Positions 46,884 through 55,070 of a stretch of DNA of 64,000 nucleotides are shown in pieces. The notes under the pieces were generated by a model. The model saw nothing but the letters and a program-made list of their open reading frames with translations, searched no databases and had not been told where the DNA came from. Made by a program: the position numbers and the translations under genes. Numbering within the stretch: the stretch's first letter is position 1; the number at the start of each line of letters is the position of its first letter. Source of the DNA: Lysobacter silvisoli (GTDB taxonomy: Bacteria > Pseudomonadota > Gammaproteobacteria > Xanthomonadales > Xanthomonadaceae); NCBI RefSeq assembly GCF_003382365.1, contig NZ_QTSU01000001.1, positions 1,364,001-1,428,000 of the forward strand, written 5' to 3'.

Positions 46884-47138
46884 ATGCCGGACAAGGAACG
46901 CCGCCGCAATAACGCCCAGGCCGACGACGCGCAACTGCGCGCCGGCCTGACCCCCGAACAGCTCGCCACTCTGGCCACGTTGGAACACTTCCGCTGGACC
47001 CTGCGCTTCGTGCGCCGCCCGCTGTTCCAGATCCCCGTGCCCGTGGTCTTCCACGCCGACGGCCGCTACGCCGTGCTGGAACCGGACGGCTCGGTCAACG
47101 ACAACCCTGGCTTCGAAATCCGCCGCCCCGAAGAGTGA
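46884..47138 (+). CDS. Hypothetical protein, 84 aa
   Basis: Starts MPDKERRRNNAQADDAQLRA. It is charged at the N-terminus, with a central helix (LTPEQLATLATLEHFRWTLRFV), a beta-rich PLFQIPVPVVFHADGRYAVLEPDG, and no signal peptide or membrane segment. Composition by codon position is coding-like. I do not recognise the family. It lies between cls and a repeat element. Confidence 0.55.
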   Translation: MPDKERRRNNAQADDAQLRAGLTPEQLATLATLEHFRWTLRFVRRPLFQIPVPVVFHADGRYAVLEPDGSVNDNPGFEIRRPEE

Positions 47139-47183
47139 GCGGCCTTCCCGCTCGCCGCGCCGCTGTCTACCCCTGCGCTCCAG

Positions 47184-47219
47184 TTTCCCCCTTTGGAAAA
47201 GGGGGATTAAGGGGGATTT
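47184..47219. repeat. Dispersed C5T3-A4G5 palindrome, copy 2
   Basis: Form: TTTCCCCCTTTGGAAAAGGGGG then ATTAAGGGGGATTT. Same family as 9124-9147, 54119-54153 and 54177-54211. It lies in the gap between the 84-residue gene and the convergent TIKI/TraB-like gene. Confidence 0.75.
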
Positions 47220-47261
47220 GCTCTTCGCCCGCCCACGCAAATCCGCCGCAAGCATCACGGC

Positions 47262-48449
47262 CTATTTCGTAGCCACCGCCGTATCCCGCTCCCAATACGC
47301 CAACAACTGCGCGCGCTGCCGCGCCGTCAACTCACCCGCGCACTCGTCGCGCAACTTCAGCGCCTGCGCCTTGTCGCCCAGCGCATGCGACTCGCGCGCG
47401 GCCTCCAATAGCGCCCGCTGGCGCACGTTCAAATTGCCGTAGGGATCGAAATACGAATCCACACGCGCCTTGTCCTTCACCCCATTCCAGCTGAATTCCG
47501 CCTTGCCCGCGCCAGCGGCAATGGCCTTGTACTGCGCGATCGCCTCCTTGCGCCCAATCCGCTGCTGCAGCAGATCCAAGCGCACCCGCAGCAAGCGCGT
47601 TTCCGCCGCATCGCCCTGCGCCTCCAGCGCTTCCACCGCCGCGCGCACGTAATCGAAATCCACCACGCCCGTCGCCGCCTGCGCACCGAGCAGGTTGAAG
47701 CGCGCGATCGCCACCTGGTACTCGCGCCGGTCGTGCGCCTTGGCCTCGGCCTCGCTGGGCCGGCCCAGCGACGAAGGCTGCACCAGCGTGATCGCCGGGT
47801 CGTCCTTCAGGATCGCCTCGATGTCGTGCTTGTGGAACTCGCCCACCACCACCGCCACCGTGCCGCCCGGATGCGCGCGCGCGGCCGCGGCCACGCGCTT
47901 GGCCTGCATGTAGGTGCGATACAGATACAGGCGCCGCGCCAGATCGTCCTTGGTCTTGGCCGCCGGCGTCGCCGCCCAGCGGATCACCCGGTCCAGGTTC
48001 TTGGCGTCGTCGGCATGGAACAGATCGCGTCCCAGCGAGGGGCGCTCGAAACTCAGGAACTGCGCATAACCCTTGGCCGGCCGCAGCTCCGGCGGCGCTT
48101 CCAGGTCCAGGCCGAAGCCCAGCTTCATGTCCTCGGCCGGCGGCATCCAGTCCATCGCGCACAGCTCGATACCCTCGCGCCGCGCCATCGGCACCACCAG
48201 GTCCTGCACCTCGTAGGTGAAATCGTAGTAGTCGCCGCGCGCGAACGCCTCCGGCGAACGTTCGATGCAGATCGCGTCGGGGTCGAGTTTGTCCAGGAAC
48301 GCGTCCAGCAGCGCCGGACTGTCGTTGCGCGCGACCAGCTGCGCCGCATGATCCACGCCCAGCACCACCACCGTGGTCGGCTTGGCCTCCTGGGCCTGCA
48401 CCCCGGCGGCCTGCAGCAACGCGAACAGCAACAGCCCCAACTTCCTCAT
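47262..48449 (-). CDS. TIKI/TraB-like exported protein
   Basis: A 395-residue periplasmic protein. The signal peptide is MRKLGLLLFALLQAAGVQAQ. It then carries the pattern known for the TIKI/TraB superfamily: a GX2H (GVDH, residues 31-34), a conserved Glu-Arg (CIERSP, 63-64) and a second GX2H (GEFH, 203-206), which form the metal site in that family. The remainder (about 220-395) is helical, charged and unfamiliar. Other readings, such as DUF5694-type proteins, would share part of this. It is transcribed toward the 84-residue gene. The start follows GGAGCG weakly; an upstream frame to 48587 lacks a signal peptide. Confidence 0.6.
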   Translation of the reverse strand: MRKLGLLLFALLQAAGVQAQEAKPTTVVVLGVDHAAQLVARNDSPALLDAFLDKLDPDAICIERSPEAFARGDYYDFTYEVQDLVVPMARREGIELCAMDWMPPAEDMKLGFGLDLEAPPELRPAKGYAQFLSFERPSLGRDLFHADDAKNLDRVIRWAATPAAKTKDDLARRLYLYRTYMQAKRVAAAARAHPGGTVAVVVGEFHKHDIEAILKDDPAITLVQPSSLGRPSEAEAKAHDRREYQVAIARFNLLGAQAATGVVDFDYVRAAVEALEAQGDAAETRLLRVRLDLLQQRIGRKEAIAQYKAIAAGAGKAEFSWNGVKDKARVDSYFDPYGNLNVRQRALLEAARESHALGDKAQALKLRDECAGELTARQRAQLLAYWERDTAVATK

Positions 48450-48559
48450 GCCACGCTCCGGACGAATCGACGGGAGGCACGATGCCAGCAGCGCCCGCGA
48501 CGGGCCCGTGCCGATAGTCTTAGCGACGCAAACGGGCCTTGCGGCATCCGGCGTGGAAG

Positions 48560-48649
48560 TGGCGGAGAGAGTGGGATTCGAACCCACGGAAGGTTTGACC
48601 CTTCGGCGGTTTTCAAGACCGCTGCCTTAAACCACTCGGCCATCTCTCC
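48560..48649 (-). tRNA. tRNA-Ser(UGA)
   Basis: A type II tRNA with a 7-bp acceptor stem (GGAGAGA / TCTCTCC), anticodon stem GCGGT / ACCGC around CTTGAAA (anticodon TGA), long variable arm and the T loop GGTTCGAATCC. The discriminator G and CCA end are encoded (48560-48563), giving 90 nt in all. It reads the UCA/UCG serine codons. It lies between the TIKI/TraB-like gene and the LysR gene. Confidence 0.97.
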
Positions 48650-48697
48650 GGTGCGCTGCGCGCGGCGCCGGGCGGGCCCCGGCGCGGCGCGATTGTC

Positions 48698-49705
48698 TCA
48701 CGCGGCGGTCTTGCTGCGCGGCTTGGCGGCGGCGGCCGGCTCGTGCTTGGACAGGCCGTCGGGGCACGGGGCGCCCTTGATTTCGCTGCACTGCAGGCGC
48801 GCGGATTCGACCAGCGACGGGGCCTTTTCGGCCAGGAAGTCGATGAACACGCGCACCGCCGGCAGCAGGCCGCGGCGCGAGGCGAACACGGCGTGGAAGA
48901 TGCCCTGCGGCAGGCGCCAGTTCGGCAGCACCACTTCCAGTTCGCCGCGGCGCACGGCCTCGGCGCAGACGGTTTCCGGCAGCAGGGTGATGCCCACGCC
49001 CTGCTCGGCCAGCGCCATCAGCATGGGGAAATCGAAGCCCATCACCCGCGGCTTGAGCTCCACCCGGCGCACTTCGCCGTCGGGGCCGTGCAGTTCCCAG
49101 CGCTGGCGCGCGTCGTCCTCGCTGATGCTCAGGGTGACGTGGTCGGACAGCTCGTCGGGGTTCTTGGGCCGGCCCATGCGGGTCAGGTACTTGGGGCTGG
49201 CGACCAGCAGTTCCTGGATCTGGCCGAAGCTGCGCATGACCAGGCTGCCGTCGTCGTCGAGCTTGGAACGCACGCGCAATGCCACGTCCACGCCTTCGTT
49301 GATGATGTCGACGCGGCGGTTGCTCACGTGCAGCTGCACGCGCACCTGCGGGTATTTGGCCAGGAATTCGGGCAGCAGCTTGGGCAGCTGCTGCTGGGCC
49401 AGGCCCACCGGCACGCTGACGCGGATCACGCCGCGCGGTTCGGCGCTGAGGCGATCCACCACTTCGCGCGCGGCCTGGGCTTCAGCGAGCATGGATTGGG
49501 CGTGGCGGTAGACGCTGTTGCCCACGTCGGTCACCGCGAAGCGGCGGGTGGAACGCTGCAGCAGGCGCACGCCCAGGTCGGTTTCCAACTGGCTGATGCG
49601 GCGGCTCAATCGCGACTTCGGGATGCCCAGCGCGCGCTCGGCGGCGGCGAACCCGGCGTGGTCTACGACCATCGCGAAGTAGTAGAGGTCGTTGAGGTCG
49701 TGCAT
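48698..49705 (-). CDS. LysR-type transcription regulator
   Basis: A 335-residue LysR protein. The N-terminal winged HTH reads [45 protein letters not shown]; the effector domain has the usual [25 protein letters not shown] and [23 protein letters not shown] charged C-terminal tail ([16 protein letters not shown]) is longer than usual. It is divergent from azoR, with a 16-bp palindrome (49714-49729) just before its own start, so it likely controls azoR and itself. Confidence 0.92.
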   Translation of the reverse strand: MHDLNDLYYFAMVVDHAGFAAAERALGIPKSRLSRRISQLETDLGVRLLQRSTRRFAVTDVGNSVYRHAQSMLAEAQAAREVVDRLSAEPRGVIRVSVPVGLAQQQLPKLLPEFLAKYPQVRVQLHVSNRRVDIINEGVDVALRVRSKLDDDGSLVMRSFGQIQELLVASPKYLTRMGRPKNPDELSDHVTLSISEDDARQRWELHGPDGEVRRVELKPRVMGFDFPMLMALAEQGVGITLLPETVCAEAVRRGELEVVLPNWRLPQGIFHAVFASRRGLLPAVRVFIDFLAEKAPSLVESARLQCSEIKGAPCPDGLSKHEPAAAAKPRSKTAA

Positions 49706-49713
49706 GGCGGATA

Positions 49714-49729
49714 GTTCCGAATTCAGAAC
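49714..49729. promoter_or_regulatory. Palindrome in the LysR/azoR intergenic region
   Basis: GTTCCGAATTCAGAAC is a 16-bp inverted repeat with one mismatched pair, centred on GAATTC. It lies 9 bases before the LysR start codon and about 98 bases before azoR. It is a plausible site for the LysR protein, although it does not fit the classical T-N11-A form. Confidence 0.45.
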
Positions 49730-49826
49730 AGTAAGTGATAGTAAACCAGCTTTATCCTATTTTTGCAACAACTACTCTTTCCCTCGACCGCGGCGCCGCC
49801 GCAAACGAACACCGAGAGGGACAGCC

Positions 49827-50405
49827 ATGAAACTCCTGCACATCGATTCCAGCGCCCTGGGCGCCAATTCCGTGACCCGTGAGCTTAGCGCGGCCGTGGT
49901 GGCGCGCTGGCTGGACGCGGTGCCGGGGCTGCAGGTCGAGTACCGCGACCTGGACGCCGAGCCCATCGCCCATCTTACCGGCCGCTCGCTGGCCAAGGCG
50001 GACCCGGCCGAGGCGGCCGACGCCGAGCGCAGCCTGCAACAGTTCCTGGACGCGGACGTGATCGTGATCGGCTCGCCCATGTACAACTTCGGCATCAGCT
50101 CCACGCTCAAGGCCTGGATCGACCGGGTGGCGGTGGCCGGCAAGACGTTCCGCTACACCGAGAACGGCCCCGAGGGCCTGGCTGGCGGCAAGCAGGTGAT
50201 CGTGGCCAGCGGCCGCGGCGGGTTCCATACCGATGCGCCCACCGATTTCCAGGAGCCTTACCTGCGTCAGGTGCTGGGTTTCCTGGGCATCACCCAGGTC
50301 GAGTTCGTGCGCGCCGAAGGCGTGGCCTATTCGCCGCAGCACCGCACCGACGCGCTGGCTGCGGCGCATGCCTCGATCAAGGCGCCGCTGCGTCTGGCGG
50401 CCTGA
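49827..50405 (+). CDS. azoR: FMN-dependent NADH azoreductase
   Basis: A 192-residue flavodoxin-fold enzyme that reduces azo compounds and quinones in two-electron steps. The N-terminus [20 protein letters not shown] is the FMN phosphate loop; [22 protein letters not shown] and ASGRGGFH are conserved in AzoR. The start is set by GAGAGGGACAGCC before ATG; the frame open to 49692 is not used. The divergent LysR gene is the probable regulator. A strong terminator follows. Confidence 0.93.
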   Translation: MKLLHIDSSALGANSVTRELSAAVVARWLDAVPGLQVEYRDLDAEPIAHLTGRSLAKADPAEAADAERSLQQFLDADVIVIGSPMYNFGISSTLKAWIDRVAVAGKTFRYTENGPEGLAGGKQVIVASGRGGFHTDAPTDFQEPYLRQVLGFLGITQVEFVRAEGVAYSPQHRTDALAAAHASIKAPLRLAA

Positions 50406-50449
50406 GTCCCCCTGGCCGGCGCTCTCTCCCCCATCCCTCGCCGGCTTTT

Positions 50450-50485
50450 GCGCCGGGCCCTGTTGGGTCCGGCGCTTTTGTTTTG
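50450..50485 (+). terminator. Intrinsic terminator after azoR
   Basis: GCGCCGGGCCC / GGGTCCGGCGC, an 11-bp stem with one G-T pair and a TGTT loop, followed by TTTTGTTTTG. It lies 45 bases past the stop. Confidence 0.85.
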
Positions 50486-50495
50486 AGGCTGCGCC

Positions 50496-50903
50496 ATCGC
50501 GGCTTACGCCGCTCCCACAGAAAGCGGCAGCTCGGCTTTGGGGTAGGAGCGGCGTGAGCCGCGACCGGCGCAGGTGGCCGGAGTTGCGCGGTCGCGACTT
50601 ACGTCGCTCCTACCCCAAAGCCGGGTGCGACGATGGCGAGTGCCTGCGGGCAACCAAGGCCTCAGGCCGAACATGGCGGTCGCAGCTGGCGCAGCTCCTA
50701 CGCTCGCAAAACGAAACGAAGGCCTCGGCCGATCGCGGCTTACGCCGCTCCCACAGAAAGCGGCAGCGCGGCTTTGGGGTAGGAGCGGTGTGAGCCGCGA
50801 CCGGCGCAGGTGGCCGGAGTTGCGTGGTCGCGACTTACGTCGCTCCTACCCCAGAGCCTAGAGCGACGGCATTCTGTGGGAGCGGCGTGAGCCGCGATGG
50901 GTT
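50496..50903. repeat. 236-bp tandem composite REP array
   Basis: ATCGCGGCTTACGCCGCTCCCACAG occurs at 50496 and again at 50732, and GTAGGAGCGGYGTGAGCCGCGACCGG at 50543 and 50779, giving an exact 236-bp period: one full unit (50496-50731) and a second that is cut near 50866. A further single GTGGGAGCGGCGTGAGCCGCGAT follows at 50878. Parts of the first unit (GCGGTCGCAGCTGGCGCAGCTCCTAC and GGCCTCGGCCGATCG) match the unit of the 195-bp array at 32.3-33.1 kb. No gene is seen in 50406-50917 besides the azoR terminator. Confidence 0.85.
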
Positions 50904-50917
50904 CCGCAGGACGAGGA

Positions 50918-53900
50918 TCAGCGCGGCAGTTCGACGACCACCTGGGCCGGCACGCGGTCGATGCGCAGTTCGCCGTTGCGCCACTGCGCGGGCTGGCCGT
51001 CGATGCGCGTCGCGCCGGGCGCCTGCGGATACGGCCAGCTCAGCACCACGCCGCCTTCGGGCACGCGCAGACCGGCCTCCAGCGTCAAGTTCACGCGGCC
51101 GCCATCGCGGCGCAGCGCGTAACCCAACGGCCCATACGGCGTGCGCAGGCCCTGCACCGATACGCCCTCCCCGTCCAACCAGTCGCCCGGCAGGCCGGCG
51201 CCGATCACCAACGCCTCGTCCAGATCGCGGGTATAGGCGAACAGGTCCAGCGCCGAGCGCACGTAGTCCGACTCCACCCAGGCGTGCGGCAGGTCGCCGA
51301 CGAAGAACGGCTTGCGCGGCGTGCGCGAGACCACTTCGGCCCATTGGTTCCAGGCGCGCGGCTGCTGGTCCTTGAAGAAAAAATCCAGTGCCTCATGCGC
51401 GCGCTCGCGCCAGCCCAGGCGCACGAAGCTGCCGATGGTGCGCAGTTCGTAGGGCGTGTAGTCCTTCCATTCGCGGCGGCCGTCGCGGCGGTCGACGAAC
51501 TCGCGCCAGTAGCGCTCGAAGGTGTTGCGCAGCAGCGTTTCCGGCAGGCGCCCCTGTTCGCCGCCCGGTGCCAGGGCGATGGTGGTCGAGGTGGCGTCGA
51601 AGTCGCCCAGCTCGGCCGCGCCGGGGATGAAGTCGATGCCGCGGTCGCGCGTGGCCGCGGCGATCGAAGCATAGAGATCGTCGCGGAACTGGTCGCGCGA
51701 GGCCGCAAAGCGCCGCGCGTCCTCGTCCTTGCCCAGCCATTGCGCGATCTCCACCGCGTCCTTATAGCCGCGCAGCGCCCAGAAGTTGTCCCAGTACGAG
51801 TGCATCGGCTTGGCCGAATAGCCTTCGTGGCTGATCGAGGCCGGCATCATCCCGTAGAAGGCCGCGTTGCGGGCGCGGTTCTCGGCGGTGCGCTCGCTCA
51901 GGCGCAGCTCGTCCATGTACTTCACCGCGCCGGCCACGTGCGGCCACATCGCCTCCAGCAGCGCGCGGTCGCGGCGGTAGCGGTAGACCTCGGCCACGGT
52001 GAAGATCAGCTCGCCGTGGCTGTCGTTCTCCGGCACCGGGTCGCTGCCGCGGTCGTCCACGCAGCACGGCACCTTGCCGTTGTCGAACTGATAAGGCGCG
52101 TACCAGCGCAGGAATTCCTCGGCCACGTCCTCGCGACCCATGCGCAGCAGGCCCTCGCCGATCATGGCGCCGTCGCGGATCCAGGCGCGCGAATACGAGC
52201 GCGTGCCCGGCTGCAGGCGCGGGCCCACGCGGCTGATCAACATGTGCGCCAGGCCGGTGCGCAGGGTATCGACCACGTGCTGGCCCTGGCGCGGCACGCG
52301 GATGCGCACGCGGTCGAGCTTGTCGCGCCATTGCTGGGCGACCAGTTGCTGGGTGGCCTGCAGTTCCTCCACGCCGGCGAAGGCGCCGCTGTCGGCGCCG
52401 GACAGCGCGCCGCTCCAGCCGAACTCACGGCTTTCGCCCGGTGCCAGGTCCAGTACATAGAACAAGGCGCCGGAGGCCAGACCGGTGCGGTCGTTCTGGA
52501 ACTCGGTCGCGGTGCTGCCGCCCAGGCGCCTGAGGATTTCACCCTGCGGCGTGCAATCGCGGCAAGGCTCGCTCCAGGGCATGCGCGCCAAGCGCTCGGC
52601 GATCTCGCCGCCGTCGAAGCTGCCTACGGCTGCGGCATCGGCGGCGGTCGCCTGGATGCGGCGCGCAGCCTGCGCGCCTGCGGCGCCTTCGGCGCTGAAG
52701 CCGTGCGCGTCCGCGCGCAGGCTGCGGATCGCCGCGACCCCGCCCACGGTGTTGAGGAACTGGGTGGGCGGATTGACCTGGAACGGCCGCGCCGCCAACA
52801 CGAACACATAGCGCCGTGCGGTCTTGCTGGTATTGCTGAGCCGATAGCGCCCATACAGGCGCGAGCGCTCGCGCGTGCCCTGGGCGAAGGCGGTCACGTC
52901 CAGCGCGAAATCCGGATGCGCCCAATGCACCGACGGGATCGGCAGGTAGCCGTCCTGCAGCGATTGCTTGAGCTGCACGTCGGCCCAGGTGACCAGCTTG
53001 CCGTCGCTGACCACGAAGGGCTCGATGCTGAAGCCGCCCTTGCCCATTTCAATCGCACCGTCTTCGCCGATCAGGCCCTGATCCTGGCCGCCGTCCACGC
53101 CGACCACGGTCCAGTACGGCTGCTCGCCGGTGAAACCGCGCGGGTAGCGGCCGCGCGGCGCGTCCTTGGCGATGGCCGCGACGAAGTCGTTGTCGGTGGC
53201 GGCGAAGGAAAGCGGCTGCACCTCAACCTCGGCCAGGCCGAAGCCCAGCCCCAGGCCGTTCATCGGCAGCAATCGCAGGTAACGCGCCTCCGATTCGGGC
53301 AGCGCCAGGTAGTCGCTGCCACCGTCGCCGCCGAGCACGGTGCGCGCCTCGCGCCACTCGCGGCCGTCGTCGGACAGCTGCAAGCGATAGTCGGACGCGT
53401 ACTCCTGCGCCGACCAGCGCAGCACCACGCCGCCGAACTCGCGCACCCGGCCCAGGTCCAGGGTCAACGCCGGATCGGGATCGGTGGCGAAACCAGCATG
53501 CCAGGCGGTAGCCGGATTGCCGTCCACCGCGTATTCGGCGCGGCTGCCTTGCGCGCTAGTGGTGGCGGTGACGCGGCCGGTCAGCGGCGCGCGGTCGTCC
53601 ACTGGCAGCGCACGGAACGCGAGCTGGTCGAAGCAGACCGAGCCCTTGCCGCCGCTGCTGTTGTAGATGGTGAATTCGAGTTTGGCGCTGCGGCGCAGCG
53701 TCGGATCCGGCGCTGGGCCCCAAGCGCGGCTGATGTGGCGCTTCTTGTAGACCACCGGCGTCCACTGCGACGGGAACGCGTATTTGGGCCGGTTCACCCA
53801 CCACACGTTGTCGCCGCTGTCGTCGACCAATTTGAACTGCAGGTCGTTGACCGGCGAGTCGCCGCGCAGTTGGAAGGAATAGGCGTAGTTGTCCGGGTAT

Positions 53901-54238
53901 TCCATCGGCAGCGCGCGCTGCAGGCCGGCGTAGCCGGAGACGCCGTTGAAGTCGTAGTCCAGGCAGACGGCCTTGCCTTGCGCGCCGTCGGCCAGGCGCA
54001 GGCTGGCGCTGACTTGGTTGGAGGCGACTACGGTCCAGGGGGTGGTGGATTCGAAGTCGTCGAGGGTGCGAGGTTGGGCAGTGGCTTGTGCGCTGAGTAG
54101 GAGCGTCAAGCAAAAGCAAATCCCCCCTAGCCCCCCTTTTTCAAAGGGGGGGATGGGGTGCGCGGTGGCTTTGAGCCTCCCCCTTTGGAAAAGGGGGATT
54201 GAGGGGGATTCGCTGATCAACCATGCCGATAACCGCAC
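50918..54238 (-). CDS. Large exported glycosidase with two carbohydrate-binding modules
   Basis: About 1106 residues. After the signal region (ICFCLTLLLSAQATAQ) come a jelly-roll module (about 50-200, resembling CBM11/CIA30), an F5/8 type C (discoidin, CBM32-like) module (about 210-330, TTSAQGSRAEYAVDGNPATAWHAGF), a linker domain, and a C-terminal (alpha/alpha)6-toroid catalytic region (about 640-1040) with SRAWIRDGAMIGEGLL, NDSHGELIFTVAEVYRYRRD, YWDNFWALRGYKDAVEIAQW and DATSTTIAL. Such six-hairpin domains occur in GH15, GH63 and similar glucosidases; I cannot fix the family. The start is GTG, AGGAGG 5 bases upstream. The first 35 residues encode two inverted copies of a dispersed repeat. It is the last gene of the sugar operon. 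Confidence 0.8.
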   Translation of the reverse strand: MRLSAWLISESPSIPLFQRGRLKATAHPIPPFEKGGLGGICFCLTLLLSAQATAQPRTLDDFESTTPWTVVASNQVSASLRLADGAQGKAVCLDYDFNGVSGYAGLQRALPMEYPDNYAYSFQLRGDSPVNDLQFKLVDDSGDNVWWVNRPKYAFPSQWTPVVYKKRHISRAWGPAPDPTLRRSAKLEFTIYNSSGGKGSVCFDQLAFRALPVDDRAPLTGRVTATTSAQGSRAEYAVDGNPATAWHAGFATDPDPALTLDLGRVREFGGVVLRWSAQEYASDYRLQLSDDGREWREARTVLGGDGGSDYLALPESEARYLRLLPMNGLGLGFGLAEVEVQPLSFAATDNDFVAAIAKDAPRGRYPRGFTGEQPYWTVVGVDGGQDQGLIGEDGAIEMGKGGFSIEPFVVSDGKLVTWADVQLKQSLQDGYLPIPSVHWAHPDFALDVTAFAQGTRERSRLYGRYRLSNTSKTARRYVFVLAARPFQVNPPTQFLNTVGGVAAIRSLRADAHGFSAEGAAGAQAARRIQATAADAAAVGSFDGGEIAERLARMPWSEPCRDCTPQGEILRRLGGSTATEFQNDRTGLASGALFYVLDLAPGESREFGWSGALSGADSGAFAGVEELQATQQLVAQQWRDKLDRVRIRVPRQGQHVVDTLRTGLAHMLISRVGPRLQPGTRSYSRAWIRDGAMIGEGLLRMGREDVAEEFLRWYAPYQFDNGKVPCCVDDRGSDPVPENDSHGELIFTVAEVYRYRRDRALLEAMWPHVAGAVKYMDELRLSERTAENRARNAAFYGMMPASISHEGYSAKPMHSYWDNFWALRGYKDAVEIAQWLGKDEDARRFAASRDQFRDDLYASIAAATRDRGIDFIPGAAELGDFDATSTTIALAPGGEQGRLPETLLRNTFERYWREFVDRRDGRREWKDYTPYELRTIGSFVRLGWRERAHEALDFFFKDQQPRAWNQWAEVVSRTPRKPFFVGDLPHAWVESDYVRSALDLFAYTRDLDEALVIGAGLPGDWLDGEGVSVQGLRTPYGPLGYALRRDGGRVNLTLEAGLRVPEGGVVLSWPYPQAPGATRIDGQPAQWRNGELRIDRVPAQVVVELPR
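54119..54211. repeat. Two inverted copies of the dispersed C5T3-A4G5 element inside a gene start
   Basis: 54119-54153 (AATCCCCCCTAGCCCCCC then TTTTTCAAAGGGGGGGA) and 54177-54211 (TCCCCCTTTGGAAAAGGGGG then ATTGAGGGGGATTC) are inverted copies of the family at 9124 and 47184. Both fall inside the open frame of the large glycosidase, upstream of the hydrophobic signal segment; in that frame they read as SIPLFQRG and IPPFEKGGLGG. Confidence 0.8.
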
Positions 54239-54248
54239 CCTCACCTCC

Positions 54249-55070
54249 TCATCCCTTGACGCTGCCCATCAGCAGGCCCTGCAGGTAGTAGCGCTGCAGG
54301 ACCAGAAATAGCAGCAGCACCGGCAGCACGGTGACCACCGAGCCGGCCATCATCAGTTCGTTGTCCTGCACGTGCTCGCGCGATAGCGAGGCCAGCGCCA
54401 CCGGCAGGGTCTGCAGGCCGCTGTCGCTGAGCACGATCAGCGGCCACATGAAATCGTTCCATGCGCCCAGGAAGCTGAAGATGGCCAGAGTCACCAGGAT
54501 GGGCTTGAGCGCCGGCAGCACGATCTGGAAGAAGATGCGGAACTCGCCGGCGCCGTCGATGCGCGCCGCCTCCAACAGTTCGTCCGGGATCGAGCGCGCG
54601 TACTGCCGCACCAGGAAGATGCCGAAGATGCCGGCCATGCCCGGCACGATCGCGCCGGCATAGGTGTTGATCAGCCCCAGCTGCTTGAGCATCAGGAACA
54701 GCGGCATCATCGTCACCTGCGCCGGAATCACCAGCGCCGCCAGCAGGCCGCGGAACACCCGCTCGCGGCCGGCGAAGCGCAGCTTGGCGAAGGCGTAACC
54801 GGCCATGGTGTTGAGCAGCAATGCGATCAGCGTGGTCAGCGCGGCGATCATGAAGCTGTTGAACAGGTAGCGGCCCATGCCCACGCGTGCGAACAGCTCG
54901 TGGTAGTTGTGCAGGGTCGGCGCCGAGGGCAGCAGCGGCGGCGGGAAGCTGGCGGCCTCGCCGGGTTGCATCAGCGACACCGACAGCATCCACAGCAGCG
55001 GCGCCAGGCTCAAGCCGGCCAGACCCAGCAGCAGGCCGTTGACGATGGCGCGGGCCAGACGCGGCTCCAT
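54249..55070 (-). CDS. Sugar ABC transporter permease (MalG-type)
   Basis: A 273-residue inner-membrane permease. It begins MEPRLARAIVNGLLLGLAGLS, with six predicted helices and the EAA loop EAARIDGAGEFRIFFQIVLPALKP that contacts the ATPase. MalG/UgpE-type subunits end with a short LMGSVKG-like tail; this one ends YYLQGLLMGSVKG, a hallmark. The ATG overlaps the stop of the partner permease (TGATG), so translation is coupled. The operon holds no ATPase, as in many CUT1 systems that share MsmK/UgpC-type ATPases encoded elsewhere. Confidence 0.93.
   Translation of the reverse strand: MEPRLARAIVNGLLLGLAGLSLAPLLWMLSVSLMQPGEAASFPPPLLPSAPTLHNYHELFARVGMGRYLFNSFMIAALTTLIALLLNTMAGYAFAKLRFAGRERVFRGLLAALVIPAQVTMMPLFLMLKQLGLINTYAGAIVPGMAGIFGIFLVRQYARSIPDELLEAARIDGAGEFRIFFQIVLPALKPILVTLAIFSFLGAWNDFMWPLIVLSDSGLQTLPVALASLSREHVQDNELMMAGSVVTVLPVLLLFLVLQRYYLQGLLMGSVKG

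Noticed and set aside
50574-50861. Repeat-derived 95-codon frame
   Set aside because: It lies wholly in the 236-bp array and contains near-identical peptide segments from the repeat.
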